The notes: generated by a model not told the origin, from the sequence alone. Shown: positions 24,660 to 36,336, counted from the first letter of the stretch. The stretch is 64,000 bases of DNA from Hymenoscyphus infarciens (GCA_001414345.1 LLCB01000015.1:62001-126000); one strand, 5' to 3'. Made by a program: numbers and translations.

Positions 24660-26582
24660 ATGTTTGGCAGCAGCAGCGGATCGCCCCCGAAAGAAAGCGC
24701 CGTCGTGGATGCGCCGGAACCAACTACCACGACACCAAAAAAGCAAGCTAGCGAATCCCCCAAAGTCTCGAAACCCGACGAGATGGGCGACAATGCAAGT
24801 GGTGGAGAGAAGCGTACCGGCAATGGAAGCCCACAAGGCCGCCCTACAGCTGACAACGGAGCTACATCAGAGAAGAAGCGCAAGAGTGGTGTGGGCGGCA
24901 AGGCCAGTGCTATGCTAGCCAGCGCGAAGAGCTCTTTACACTTCAGCCCTGGCTCCAATCCAAACTCCTCTTCCAACGCACGAAATGCCGAGCAAAATAC
25001 GCAAACTCCTTTGCAAAAGCTTGGAAAGCAAGATCCTGCATTGAGTGTTCCTCAAGGGCAGCACAACAACAGCGCCGGTGATTCCATTCCAGGGCCAAGA
25101 TCGACCTTTTCCGTTGGAGTATGGGAGGATCGAAATAAAAAATGCCGTCGGACTATGGAAGATACGCATGCCTTTCTATACAATTTCTTACATACGCCTG
25201 CTCCTGCTTTGGCTTCAGAATCCACTACTACGGTAGATCAAGATTCACGAAATGAAGAGTCCGGTACCGAGTCCTCCGCCAGTTTGCTTACGACCACGGA
25301 GATGATGGAAACTGACAATGGATATTTCGCTATTTTCGATGGCCATGCCGGTACTTTTGCCGCGGATTGGTGCGGGAAGAAGCTTCACCTCATTTTGGAA
25401 GACGTCATACGAAAGAACCCAAATACTCCGATCCCTGAGCTCCTTGACCAAACTTTCACCACCGTCGATGCACACCTTGAGAAACTTCCTGTGAAGAACA
25501 GCGGTTGCACCGCGGTTACAGCAGTATTGAGATGGGAGGATAGGATACCCAACGCCCAATCCGCCACTGGATCCACAGCTATTGCTCCGGCAACTGCTGC
25601 TGCGGTCAAAGCCGCGGATGAGCAGGCAAAAATTGAGGAAAAGTCTAGTGATAGTGGCGTGGATATGAGCAAGACCACATCAAAACTGCCTGGAGCGGCT
25701 CAAAGTGCTAGCGAAGCAACACACGCTAAGCTCAGAGTCCAAGCATCACGTCAACGAGTCTTGTACACAGCGAATGTTGGGGACGCACGTATCGTACTTT
25801 GCAGAAATGGCAAAGCTTTGAGATTATCCTACGACCATAAAGGAAGCGATGAGAACGAGGGCAAACGCATTGCGAATGCTGGTGGACTTATCCTCAATAA
25901 CCGTGTCAATGGCGTCTTGGCTGTCACTCGAGCTCTTGGAGATGCCTACATGAAAGACTTGGTTACCGGTCATCCTTATACAACGGAGACTGTTATTCAG
26001 CCTGACATCGATGAGTTTATCATTCTTGCTTGCGATGGGGTAAACAGCATTCCTTGATTTTCTATTCTCAAAATACTCTACTAACGCTATTTCTAGTTAT
26101 GGGATGTCTGCTCTGATCAAGAAGCCGTAGATCTGATCCGGGAAACCGAAGATCCAAGTGCGGCCGCAAAACATTTGGTTGAGCATGCTTTGGCACGTTT
26201 CAGTACCGATAACTTGTCCTGTATGATCGTTCGTTTCAACAAGACCGCTCTCATGACAACAACACAAGATCCTGCTTCCGCCATTGGAGTGGAAGGTGAT
26301 CCAGCCTGTCTCCCAGGTAAAATCAGTGAAGCCGAAAAGATCGTAGGAGAAGCAAAGCGCAAGGTTCAAGAAGATGGCGTTCCGGGTGTCGGTGTGAGCG
26401 GTTCGAATTCTGGAAAGGGGCATGATTCTCAAGTCGCGTTAGATGAAGAACAAGCGAAGCGCGTCAGCATGGAGAAGGTCGTCGAGGAGGAACCGACTTT
26501 AGTGGAAGGCGACGCACCAGAAGTCAGCACGGGAAATGCGGCGGACCCGACGATCAGGGATAAGCTCAAGTTGCCCAAATAA
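24660..26582 (+). CDS. PTC1: Type 2C protein phosphatase, PTC1-like
   Basis: Two exons, 24660-26039 and 26097-26582, give 621 residues. PP2C enzymes are Mg/Mn-dependent Ser/Thr phosphatases; Ptc1 damps the HOG and cell-wall MAPK pathways in yeast. All core motifs are visible: [97 protein letters not shown], and across the intron ILACDG-LWDVCSD, then [10 protein letters not shown]. The metal-binding Asp residues are in place. Compared with the 281-residue yeast protein, this one has an N-terminal Ser/Pro-rich extension of about 140 residues, inserts in the core, and a C-terminal polar tail, as is usual in filamentous fungi. An extra upstream exon cannot be excluded, since CTAAACAG just before the ATG resembles an acceptor. 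Confidence 0.93.
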
Positions 26583-27699
26583 CGACTTTTGAGGTATATT
26601 ATATTTCTTCTTGGTTGGAAGGCAAAGAATTGACCCTTTTTCTGGCGGTTAGGCGAATGGTGTGCGGTCCGAATTGTGTGAGTCTTTTCTAAATGGTAGC
26701 GGGGAAGCGATCTATCAGGGTTATTCGGTCCGGTGGCTTTCTTTTTCAACGAATTGCAACGAGAAGCCAATTGTCGCCCGGTGGTTTTCTGCTTTGGGTT
26801 TTGTGATTTTAGGGCTGGTTAGACGAACTTTAAAGCGGGATGCTAAACGAGATCGATGTTCGATGAATGGAATGGGGGTTACGCAACATGCAAACGTTTT
26901 TCTCGGGCCCTCCGTATGTACACAGCATAGCATACGATTAGGCGTAAGGCCCGTCATCTTATTTATGCGTGTTTTGAGGAATAGAATTTCCCTGTCTATT
27001 TTATGCGGGTTTTTATTCTTGATGTTTGTTGTGGGGTTGTTCTCTTTCTTTCAGTGCCTACTGGATTTTGCTGTTGTGGCAAAGTACGATTTCGAAGACT
27101 TTTCTATTGAACACTGCGCTGAGCCTTATGCGCGCCTTAGACCTACTGTGAGGGGCAAAGCAAATGGCAGTAAAGAGATCTCGTTTTAACTTCAAGTACC
27201 AGGAGAGGTTTAGGTTAGTTGCTCAGTGAAGTTGTTTGATGGGCCCAAAAAAAATGGCGAGTAAGCTACTGGTTACCCAGTAAACCAAACAAATTGTTGG
27301 GGGCTAAAAACTAGTGTTGGGTCAGGCGATACATATGAAGTAAGCTGGTAAATTCTGGGGCCAAAAAGGGTGTTGTGGGTAAGCCAACAATTAGCCAGTC
27401 AACCGACGAATGACGAGTAAACCAATGATTACGTTTTGGGGGCCAAAAAAGAGGGGTCGTTTGTGAGAAGTGGTTGAAGTGCTTTGAGTGTTTGGGTCAA
27501 CTTGTATTATGTACTGGTGCTTTTGTTTCCATTGCGAACTGGTTGAAGGAAGTTTCATCACTGTTCACTGTTTTGCGGGGAATGGTTTCTCTGGATTTTT
27601 GAACTGGAGGTTTAGGTCTTAATCAAGCTGAAGCTGCGTCAGGAGATATTGAATTGCAATACAATAATCATGGTTCTAAAGAGAACTCTGGATGTGTAA
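26583..27699. other. Intergenic with short G-rich repeat units
   Basis: This is probably PTC1 3' UTR followed by spacer. Between 27241 and 27460 several imperfect copies of GGGGSCCAAAAA- or GGGGGCTAAAAA-type words occur, separated by AGTAAACCAA/AGTAAGCTGG words. There is an open frame of 175 residues inside (26662-27189), but it has no motif and is not called. Confidence 0.45.
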
Positions 27700-28790
27700 C
27701 TAACGAGACTCGAGCACCGAGAATATGTTATCCCAGGCGAGCGAGTCTGGATTTGGCGTTTCATTCATTGCAGCCTGCCAGAATTCATCGAAGGAAGCGT
27801 CTGACATATCTATTCCCAAAGTATACTGTATCTAGTTCTCGCTCGATGGATTCAAGAGAGGATCAAGTACCATCCCCTCCGAGCGCCCAACACCTTCGTG
27901 ATGTTCCGGAGCCGAGGGAGTAGCAAGTTGCACTTTATGTTTCCTCAACACATCATTCATCGAGCCCATGAATCTCGCCAGGAGGGGAGAACTACTTTAT
28001 GCATTCTGAAAAATCTGCAAAGATCTTTGGAGTTCTGTTTTTACTTCTGCAGCATCCATCGCATCTTTATTGAAACATAAATCCATGGCTAGAACCACTA
28101 AAGCTAGGTTTGTGAAATGAACAGTGATGCCCATCAGCTCCGGTACACAAGATGGCGATTCATGGACCCGAAGCTCTTCGTAGACTTGTAGAACTGCTCG
28201 TGCTGATTCTAAACATGATTTTCTGGCGTAGGAATATCGAGGCTCGATGGATTGTCTAACGAGGAATTTTTGATGGAGCTTGCATTTTATGCTGTGTGCT
28301 TCTGTTGCGATACAGTATCGTGAGACTGGAATCTGGGAGTAGATGGCTTCAAGTAGTTGGTTTTTATTTCGACCTCCGCTATCCAACGCAAGGAAGAAAG
28401 GTAGCTCAGAGAGGAAGTTATTTAGTCTGGTGTCCGGAGCTATGATTTCTTCGTAGGGTACTTTCATGAGCTTGCATGTTTGGAGAGGGACTAGATCGGC
28501 TATTTATCTGCTTTTTCACGAGAGATGTGTGCTAGTTTGACTCTTTCGAGGAAGAGGGTCATGCTTGTGGGTTGGGATTTATTTGAGGTGCTGTTCTCGC
28601 CTAGGGCAAGGTTATCGTCTGAGCAGTCCTGGGGTAGGTTCACATTAATGTGCTTGGGCAGGATGAAGTAGACGCCTTCTTGCGGACCTGAAATGGCCGC
28701 AAAGAAGTAGGAAATGATGTGGATTGCAACGTCCATGGAGATCCAGTTTGGAAGGGAGAGAGACGCGGGGCTCCGGACAAGCAATTGTCA
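27700..28790 (-). pseudogene. Decayed fungal-specific transcription factor (middle and C-terminal part)
   Basis: Reading leftward, the frames spell the middle homology region of a fungal Zn2Cys6-type regulator. One piece has VAIHIISYFFAAISGPQEGV and SMTLFLERVKLAHISREKAD. After a frame change near 28500 come DLVPLQTCKLMKVPYEEI and LNNFLSELPFFLALDSGG, then ARKSCLESARAVLQVYEE. The second frame is interrupted by in-frame stops at 27999-27997 (TAA) and 27834-27832 (TAG), and coding character continues beyond each: FMGSMNDVLRKHKV, then LGIDMSDASFDEFWQAAMNE. A last shift near 27735 leads to WDNIFSVLESR and a stop at 27700. No zinc-cluster N-terminus is visible; the next plus-strand gene begins about 140 bp beyond. 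I infer an inactivated, 5'-truncated gene. Confidence 0.7.
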
Positions 28791-28932
28791 GCATTGTTTG
28801 ACACACCATGCTTTCTACTGGTCAAACTTATACCATGTCAGTTCAACCTCTTCTCGACGTCCATGGAACAAGGATAAATAGCTTCGAAAAGCCCTTCAAA
28901 ATGGACAAATCGAACAGCACTTTCCAATTAAA

Positions 28933-30156
28933 ATGCCCAAACAACTCAGTGTCCACAGCTCCATTGAATCCGTCGAGATACTCGACACCCCGATTCCCAT
29001 CCCTCAAGAAAAAGACGTTGTGATTTGCATCATCGTCACCGGCAACAGCCCAAAGGACTGGAAATATCTCCTATGGTACACTTTTCGTCCTAGGCTTTCC
29101 CCACTTTCCCCTAGCATGCCCTGGCTAACCGAGCAATCACCACCTAAGAAATCATTCTCCTACAATAGTGGTGATGATCTCGCAGGAATTGTCCATTCCG
29201 TCGGAGCCGAAGTTTATGAATTCAAACCCGGTGATCGTGTTGCCGTATACCATGTCACAGATATTGGAAACGAGAGTTTCGCGGAATATGCAGTTGCACC
29301 AGATTGGACTACTTTCCATCGTGGAAGTGATGTATCTTTTGAAGGGGCAGCTACAGTACCTGTGGCAGGGCTCGCTGCTGTCATTGCCTTGTATATTGAT
29401 CTAGGACTTCGTGCGCCATGGGAAACGCCCGCGAAGAGTGATGTCGTTGCCATAGGGGAGAAGGAGAAGCATGAAAAGGTGCCAATTCTGATATATGGCG
29501 TTTCATCTGCCGTTGAAGCTTTTGCTGCAAAGTTTGCCAGACTTTCTGGATATGGTCCGATTATCGGTGTTGCAGGTCGAGCAAAGGAGGTTGCTGAATC
29601 GATAAGCGACTATGTGAGTTATTCTACTTTGTTTCGGTTCTTATAAGCTAAATTACCGTTCTAGGTGGTGGATTACAGGAACCGAGCTGATAGTTTAGTT
29701 ATAGCAGTCGAAAAAATCCTGGCAAAAGAAAACCTCTTACTAAAGCTTCCTTACATCCTCGACGCCATTAGCGAATCTGGCTCCCTCGAAGCTACATTAC
29801 GACTTCTCGAACCCATTTCCGGTTCTATTATCACAGTTCTGCCACCCTCCCTTTTCGCCCTCGACAAAGAAACCTTTGCATATCCACCTGGAGTAAGGGC
29901 GATTAATAGCGCGCTCCCGCGAGTTCACACTACCGATAAAGATTTTGGGTATCTTTGGGCACGTTATATGGGTAGACTTCTTGCGGATGGAGGATTGAAG
30001 GGACATCCGTTTGAGATCACACCTGGGGGGTTGAACGGGGTTCTGACTGGGTTGAGAAAGTTGATGAATGGGGAGGCAAGTGGAGTCAAATATGTCTTTA
30101 GAATAGAGGAGAGGAGAACTGTTGACGTTGGGAAAGTTACGGGAAGAACAGTGTGA
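28933..30156 (+). CDS. MDR-superfamily zinc-less oxidoreductase (enoyl reductase / quinone oxidoreductase-like)
   Basis: Two exons, 28933-29613 and 29665-30156, give 390 residues. The GroES-like part has SGDDLAGIVHSVGAEVYEFK and PGDRVAVYHV, followed by FAEYAVAPDWTTFHRGSDVS and EGAATVPVAGLAAVIALYID. The Rossmann part has VPILIYGVSSAVEAFAAKFA. This order is that of fungal medium-chain dehydrogenase/reductases of the trans-acting enoyl-reductase (ToxD-like) group, NADPH-dependent enzymes often found with secondary-metabolism genes. Between KDWKY and SYNSGDD there is an insertion of about 25 residues; a 39-nt stretch there (about 29079-29117) begins GTACAC and ends CCCTAG and keeps frame whether read or removed, so it may be a very small intron. 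The start is the first ATG in the frame. The neighbouring decayed regulator gene suggests a broken regulated locus. Confidence 0.82.
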
Positions 30157-30736
30157 AACAACACCCGCTTAAGGTGTTTCCATTTTCATCTGGGAAGTAA
30201 TTTTCGTTGAAGCAAGTTTGAATTGAAACCGCCAGTCAACTGTTTGTTTCGAAATTGATTCAGCCAGGGTTAACTGGGAGGCTTTACTTCTCCGCTGAAT
30301 ACCAACAATTAGAACAGACCGTGAAAATGAAGCCCGTGAGGACTAGTATTTGTTGCAAAGTTAGAAATCAGGGAGGAAAGAAAGGAGCAGAAACAATGAA
30401 ACTCTTTTGCAAAATGTAGTGGGTTCGCTTGACCGTACGCCCCCTTGTGATAGACAATAAACACAGTAGCAGATTGCTCACATTCTTCTAAGTTTCCTGT
30501 TTACGATTGGTAGATACATTAAAACGTTAGACTCTATCTTTTAGAACCATCATCACCAATTGGCTTGAAATATCTGTGTTGATACTTAACTTGGGCCATT
30601 TACTGCCGCTTTTATTGCTCGTGTCAGCATCGCTCTCATTTGCTGCACGTCCACGGAGGTTACACCTTCCCCTCCCAAAAACTCCTCAGCTCAGCTCCTC
30701 TGCGGCATCAAACCCCCCTAAATCACTTATATAACA
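30157..30736. promoter_or_regulatory. Upstream region of the HET-domain gene
   Basis: This is a 580-bp gap. A TATATAA word sits only about 5-11 bp before the HET-gene ATG, too close to act as its TATA box, so transcription probably starts further upstream. No gene was seen. Confidence 0.4.
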
Positions 30737-32497
30737 ATGCGCCTTATCAATTGCCAAACGCTACAGCTAGAAGATTTTTTAGGCAATGACATCCCTCCAT
30801 ACGCCATCCTCTCGCACACTTGGGGCAATGAAGAAGTTTCATTCGCAGAATATAATGCCACTGCAGCCTTACCTTCGTCCAACACCAGAGCCCCGAAATC
30901 AGAATCAAGAGCACCAGAATCCAAAGAAGGATATACAAAGATTAGATTCGCATGCAGGAAAGCACTCGAAGACGGATATCAATATGCATGGGTCGATACA
31001 TGTTGTATTGACAAAAGCTCAAGTGCTGAACTCACCGAAGCTATCAACTCGATGTTTCGATGGTATGAAAGGTCAAAGATTTGTTATGTTTTTCTTTCCG
31101 ATGTCACATTGAAGAATTTCAAGGAAGATTTGGGACACAGTCGGTGGTTTCGGCGTGGCTGGACACTCCAGGAGCTTCTTGCACCTCCCCAGGTTGTATT
31201 TTTTGACCGGGACTGCGAATTCTTATGCACAAAGTCGGAATACTCGAAACGGATTTCTGCAATTGCCGGTATTGACGAGGGCGCAGTGTCTCACCTGGCA
31301 GCAAAGGGTCTTAGAGCTTACTGTGTCGCTGAACGGATGTCGTGGGCAGCAAACCGGGAAACTACAAGGGTTGAAGATATTGCCTATTCATTACTCGGAA
31401 TATTCAAAGTCAACATGCCATTGATTTACGGTGAAGGTGAAAGGGCTTTCGTTCGTCTCCAAGAAGAGATTATCAAGTATTCCGGGGACGAGTCCATCTT
31501 CGCTTGGGGTCTAGATACGGGGGTTGCATCAGGAAAAATGCCCTACACCGCCCAATTCGGAAGCTCTCTTCGCAATTGTCCTATACTAGCAAGATCACCC
31601 GAGAACTTCAAAGACTGTGGATGCCTCCGGTATGGTGGGAAATCGATATCTCCATTTAATATGACGAATGTTGGTCTTCAAATTGAATTGCTTCTTGCTC
31701 CCGTCCCGTCAAAATATCAGAGGGCCGTGAGGAGCAGTTCTCTGGCATGGGCTGGACTGCTTAATTGTAGAGTGGTAAATGACTCGAATTCAAAGCTTGT
31801 GGGACTACTGCTTGAAGCATCGGAAGATGGCAAAGATGGACATTTCGATCGAGTTCAACTGCGCTACTCGATGTCGGAGGCTTCCCTGCTGACGAAAGAA
31901 ACAATAAAGGTCAATGAAAGAGTCGCGATCCAAGCAGTCCCAACTAAAATCACAATTTCTCAAGAAATGCGAAAAGAGTCCCAATTTCAAGTCCGAAAAT
32001 TCGTCATCCACGATCTTCCTGCTCTTCAGGCTATGGGGTACTCTGCAACCACCGGATCTCGCCTCAGGACCTCGTTCTCTCAGCTGCCTGTGGTAGTAGA
32101 TTGGAATTTGAATACGAAAATTCTCACTGCATCAGATTCAATAGCCAATGCTGATTTTTACGGCTTTGTCTTCGAGTCGTCAGAAGGATATCCTGCTTTT
32201 GTAGTCCTCACATTCCAAACCAATGCAGTCGTACGGAACGCAGGAGTATTTTCTATCACGGATAATCGAAAGGTCAGAGAATTCTTAAGAACCAATTCAC
32301 AACCAGACGATATGGGTGATTTAGTTTTGACAGATCCAGACGAAAATGAGTTCAGAATAGTAGTCAAAGTAACGGTGAAAATGGTATGCCACTGGAAAGT
32401 ATTTGAAGTAAATGTTGATGCCATTGGTGATGGAGCGAGAAAAGCACTTTGTGACAAGGAGAAAGCCAGGAGTATCGACAGCTATCCATTCGCTTAA
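30737..32497 (+). CDS. HET-domain protein (heterokaryon-incompatibility type)
   Basis: A single exon of 586 residues. HET-domain proteins trigger cell death or growth arrest when genetically different hyphae fuse; the domain is related to TIR domains. The sequence starts MRLINCQTLQLEDFLGNDIP, the standard opening of the family, and shows the three HET blocks: YAILSHTWGNEEVSFAEY, then YTKIRFACRKALEDGYQYAW and VDTCCIDKSSSAELTEAINS, then FRRGWTLQELLAPPQVVFFD. A further conserved stretch is ERMSWAANRETTRVEDIAYS, followed by LLGIFKVNMPLIYGEGERAF. About 300 residues follow without a recognisable repeat (no WD40 or NACHT part), so this is the short class without STAND architecture. Such genes often occur in fast-evolving regions, which fits its neighbours. 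Confidence 0.92.
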   Translation: MRLINCQTLQLEDFLGNDIPPYAILSHTWGNEEVSFAEYNATAALPSSNTRAPKSESRAPESKEGYTKIRFACRKALEDGYQYAWVDTCCIDKSSSAELTEAINSMFRWYERSKICYVFLSDVTLKNFKEDLGHSRWFRRGWTLQELLAPPQVVFFDRDCEFLCTKSEYSKRISAIAGIDEGAVSHLAAKGLRAYCVAERMSWAANRETTRVEDIAYSLLGIFKVNMPLIYGEGERAFVRLQEEIIKYSGDESIFAWGLDTGVASGKMPYTAQFGSSLRNCPILARSPENFKDCGCLRYGGKSISPFNMTNVGLQIELLLAPVPSKYQRAVRSSSLAWAGLLNCRVVNDSNSKLVGLLLEASEDGKDGHFDRVQLRYSMSEASLLTKETIKVNERVAIQAVPTKITISQEMRKESQFQVRKFVIHDLPALQAMGYSATTGSRLRTSFSQLPVVVDWNLNTKILTASDSIANADFYGFVFESSEGYPAFVVLTFQTNAVVRNAGVFSITDNRKVREFLRTNSQPDDMGDLVLTDPDENEFRIVVKVTVKMVCHWKVFEVNVDAIGDGARKALCDKEKARSIDSYPFA

Positions 32498-32661
32498 TCG
32501 TTTTGTTTGTTTGGTCTTTTTTCTCAGAACAATGAAATATTTGGTTGAGTCTCTCAGTATTATTCCTCCTTAGGTTTTATGTATGTAAAAAAACACAACT
32601 ATTGTAGCCAACACATAATTTAGCGAGGAGACAAATAGACAGAGTTCCACATCTCCGGACC

Positions 32662-34063
32662 CTAATCCTGGACAACAACCCCGGTAATCTCCTCAATTCT
32701 CCCCCTAATCCAAGCTGCATATGCTGCAAACAGATGCACCCTCTTAAATCTATCGCAAAAAGACAAAATTACTTCATAGCGCTCCAGAACATCCGCTCCC
32801 GTAGTTCTCACTACCTTCTCCAAATCCACCGGACAAAGATAAGGTGGTTGTCGCGGATCTTCGATAATTGATGCAGTACCTTGCATAGAACACGCGTAGT
32901 AAGTGCAATGTCCTATCCCAAAACAATGGCCCAATTCGTGACCTGCTGTTCGACATACTCTTCCAAGCCATAGGCCGTAAAGCGTTGTCGGTGAGGGGGC
33001 GAGTTGAGGAGAAGGTAGAGATGAATGAGCTTTCAAAGCAGCATATAACGGTCCCCTCCGTTGTGAAGTTTCGTTTCCATCTTCCTTTTCCGGACTCTTC
33101 TCGGTTCTCTTCTTCTTCTGCACTTTCACCCTTGCAGATTTCACCTCCTCAGCTTCCATCTCCTCCCCTTCAAACTCATCACACACCCTATCCAAATACT
33201 CCTTACAATGACTAGCCGGCCAACTATGTTCCCTCTCTATCCCCGCCTTCCAATCCAATCTAGGATTGTACCTCGCCGAACGCAACCCTGCTCCCACCAT
33301 AAGCTCTCCCACAAGCAAAATCATCATCTTCATCCTCAAAAATATCATGTTCCACAAGCATCACCAATGCATACGCATCCCCCGGCAGAATCTCAATAGC
33401 AGCATCAAGCAAATCATTAAGATTCAGCTGATGGGTAAACCCCCCTTCGGGAGTAGCTCTCATTCGAATACCCACCAATTCCTTTGGAGTATTAATCCAT
33501 ATATTCTTCATTCCACCGCTTTTAGGACGAGCATTTGGCGTTGGAGGAGGATCCGCTGTAAATTCCAATTTTGGAGAAGAAAGAAGCCTGACTTCCATGC
33601 CGTGATAAAAAGCTTGTAGGTACTCGAGAATATCTTGGGTTTTAGGATGGATAACCCTTGTATCAGGATTTTCCCCGAGAGCTGAGAGACATGGTTTCGT
33701 CCATTCTTTTATGAACTCGAAATCTTTTCCGATTGAGGGGGGTGGAATGAAATATATTGTTTTTCGTTCGGGAGTAACTTTATTTCTATGTTTCTCTCTT
33801 ATCCAACCTCGTAAGCTCTGGGGCGGGCAATTGGGATCGTAAGCTAGTTCGTCTCCAGGGAGAACCAGAGGGGCCGGAAAGGTTCGGTAGTGTTTCTCCT
33901 GTTCTTCCTTGGAAATCTTCCTAGCTGGAGTTTTCTTAATTGTTCCAGAGGGAGTTGTTGCCGCGGTTAGTGCGGCAAATGAGGGTTGTTGGTATTTTGC
34001 TGTTGGGGCGTGGTGGGAGGGCGAGAATGTGAGTTGAGAGTGGGCGCAATTTGAAGGGGGCAT
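32662..34063 (-). pseudogene. Archaemetzincin-type metalloprotease (M54) with one-base frameshift
   Basis: Two adjoining frames together spell one protease of about 467 residues. The upstream frame runs from the ATG at 34063 (MPPSNCAHSQ) and contains FAALTAATTPSGTIKK and DAYALVMLVEHDIFEDEDDD, then FACGRAYGGSRVA. The downstream frame takes up at SARYNPRLDWKAGIEREHSW and carries the zinc site HELGHCFGIGHCTYYACSM, matching the archaemetzincin signature HExxHxxGxxHCx4CxM, then YLCPVDLEKV. The change of frame is at about 33280, where one extra base lies between GTTGCG and TCGGCG; the whole span is 3n+1 nt. No intron of usable length fits between the two conserved halves. It is either a real inactivating indel or a sequencing error. 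Both halves are otherwise intact, so the damage is recent. Confidence 0.8.
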
Positions 34064-34386
34064 GTTGATAGGTTGGTGTGATACTCTCGATTTGTTGTGA
34101 AAGAATTTGTGGGAACATAAGAGATGGGCGGGAGTATTTTATACTAGCGGAGAGTTCCTTACGTAGGTAAATTTAATCATGTGACTTCTGCCTGAAAAGT
34201 CTCAATTGAAGAATAAGAGTCATGAATTTTTGGTGAAATAGCTAGGGGTATGATTCTAGATAGGGGAAGCGTTGACCAGCAAGACCATGGGTTGTCCAAG
34301 TAATTTCTTTTTGGCGCCATTTTCCCCTTCCCTTCTGAGATGATCGAGATTCTAAGACATGTAGAATTCCAACAAATCTCCTCACT

Positions 34387-35952
34387 CTATACGCTCTGCC
34401 AAAGAAACTGTACGCTGACAGCCTTCGACGTGGTGTAGACTGTCGCTTGTGTCGAACCACTTGGAACCGCTGTCGCATAGAAGGTTGTGCTCCCGCTGTA
34501 AGCGAGATACCCATTGCTGCTCTGTAGAACTGTTAGTCTCTAGAATCTTGGGGCAATTTGCGTTTGAAACTTACAGTGAAAACAGTGGCAGTAACACCGG
34601 AGCCACAAGTGAATGCTGAGTTAACAACTCCACAAGATCCCTTCGATGAGGTTAGCGTAACACCACTGCCTAGATTGCCGCCTGATTAGTATGTAGACTG
34701 TCTCTATAGGTGGGTTGTATTACCTGAAGCAGTAGCCGTGTATTTTGCACACGTTCCAGTAGTATACCAAGTTCCTGCACCGATCAAGCAACCCGTCTGA
34801 CTCCCGCCGGTCACGGCATTCAAGTAACCAGAACCGGAGATTGCAGTTCCTCCAGTTGGAGCTGGAGTTCCGCCAGTAGCTGTAGGCGTGGCTGTCCCGG
34901 ATTTTGGGAGATATTTGAGACCCGTTGAGGCACAACTAGAGGATGCTCCGACTGGGTTTATAGCAACGAACTTTCCGGTTTGCACAGATCCCTGGACATT
35001 GAATGAGTACCAAATCTCATCAATAGCACCCGAACTACATTGAATGGCTGCTGTGACGCCAAATTTAGCCTTCAATGCTGCTTGAATTGCAGCCAAGGTG
35101 TATGTTTTCGTGGTTGATGGGACAATACCCGCTGCGGAGAGTGCCTGGAGATAGCCGAATTAGTTAAGGGGGGTTTAAGAAAATTCAAAGATTGATTCAT
35201 ACCGAATAACTATCAAGTGTCTTGAATAGATCTATAGCCTTTTGGAAGTAATCTGCGACCTCCTATTTCACCCGAAAAGTTACGGTTAGTGACTTGAGAT
35301 TGAGGAGTAAAAGAATTCAGCATTCACGTACCTGCTTGGCAGTGTAGCCAGTATAACAACTAGTTTCCAATGTTGAGATACAGGTTCCATGTTTGGCCCA
35401 TTCATGCTCCCAGAAACTCTCGTTATCACCATCGATATCCACCCAATATTGGTTCACTGAACGACACAGTATCAGCAACTGAGATGAATGAGAAGATTCC
35501 GGGCGAAAAAAGGTCCTCGTGTTTACCCAGAACAAGAACCCAAGAGAGGGGAACGTGAGAAGGGCTACTTACTATAAGTCACTAAGGCAGATTTACCGAA
35601 CGACGTAAGAATTGAGGCGATACCAGTGTAAGCTCGGCTTGAGTCACAACTACTGTCGTACGTTCCATCGCAATGATCAGGCCAAAGACCATGCATAGTC
35701 CACGAGTTCGATGGCCCTGAAATTACAAGTTAGAGGCGGAAGCGGGATATCTTGACTTGACGCACCTGTACTTGGGCTCGTATCCCAGAACTGAGTAAGA
35801 GCCATTTGACCACCAGGAGTGTTGAAACAGCAAGTATCTGTAGAAGATGTGGTTCCACAACTGATTACAGGATTTGTGCAGACTTTGGAAGTACCCAAAG
35901 CCAAAACCACTGGCAAGGCGCCCGCCAAAAGCAATCCGACTCGTTGAAACAT
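34387..35952 (-). CDS. Secreted ribonuclease T2 with C-terminal domain
   Basis: Seven exons: 35952-35766, 35716-35573, 35456-35332, 35262-35203, 35144-34724, 34681-34575 and 34521-34387, giving 392 residues; all phases close. The signal peptide is MFQRVGLLLAGALPVVLA. The two active-site segments are WTMHGLWPDHCDG (CAS1 His) and SFWEHEWAKHGTC (CAS2 His, Glu, Lys, His). Paired Cys residues, as in SCGTTSSTDTCC and YDSSCDSS, suit the T2 fold. After the catalytic domain come a Thr/Pro/Gly-rich linker (GTATPTATGGTPAPTGG) and a domain of about 115 residues with Cys pairs, as in Rny1-like fungal RNases. T2 enzymes cleave RNA through a 2',3'-cyclic phosphate in secreted or vacuolar compartments. The 3' exon (SSNGYLAYSGSTTFYATAVP) ends at TAG, position 34387. 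Confidence 0.9.
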
Positions 35953-36336
35953 GATTGAAGAAGTTAGTAGAATAACGCAATTCTTCGCACTTGGGAGACA
36001 CGAAGCAACGGGGAGGGCCAAGTTTGTTATGTAGTTTTGAGCTTGAGGATTTAGGATAACGTGACAAGTAAAGACAGTGTGCTGGATTTAGTGGATGGAG
36101 ACAATCTAGCGGCCGGGCCCATATTCCATTTCCAGAAGGACAAGAGTTTGTACTCTGAGCTTTAACTTTTGACCCCATAGGCTTATCGGCATCTGGGATA
36201 ATATACAGCGCAAGGATCTCTCATTGGGCCGACTGCGGGCAATACTTGCCAACTCCCGAACATGGTGAAATGGTGGAATTCTGTTCGCTGAACCCATTCA
36301 CAAGGTTCATAATGCACCAGGTTCTGGTTGATTGAA

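Noticed and set aside
26662..27189. Open frame of 175 codons (+) after PTC1, with a hydrophobic middle
   Set aside because: It lies where the PTC1 3' UTR is expected, shows no motif, has odd composition and no splice or context support.
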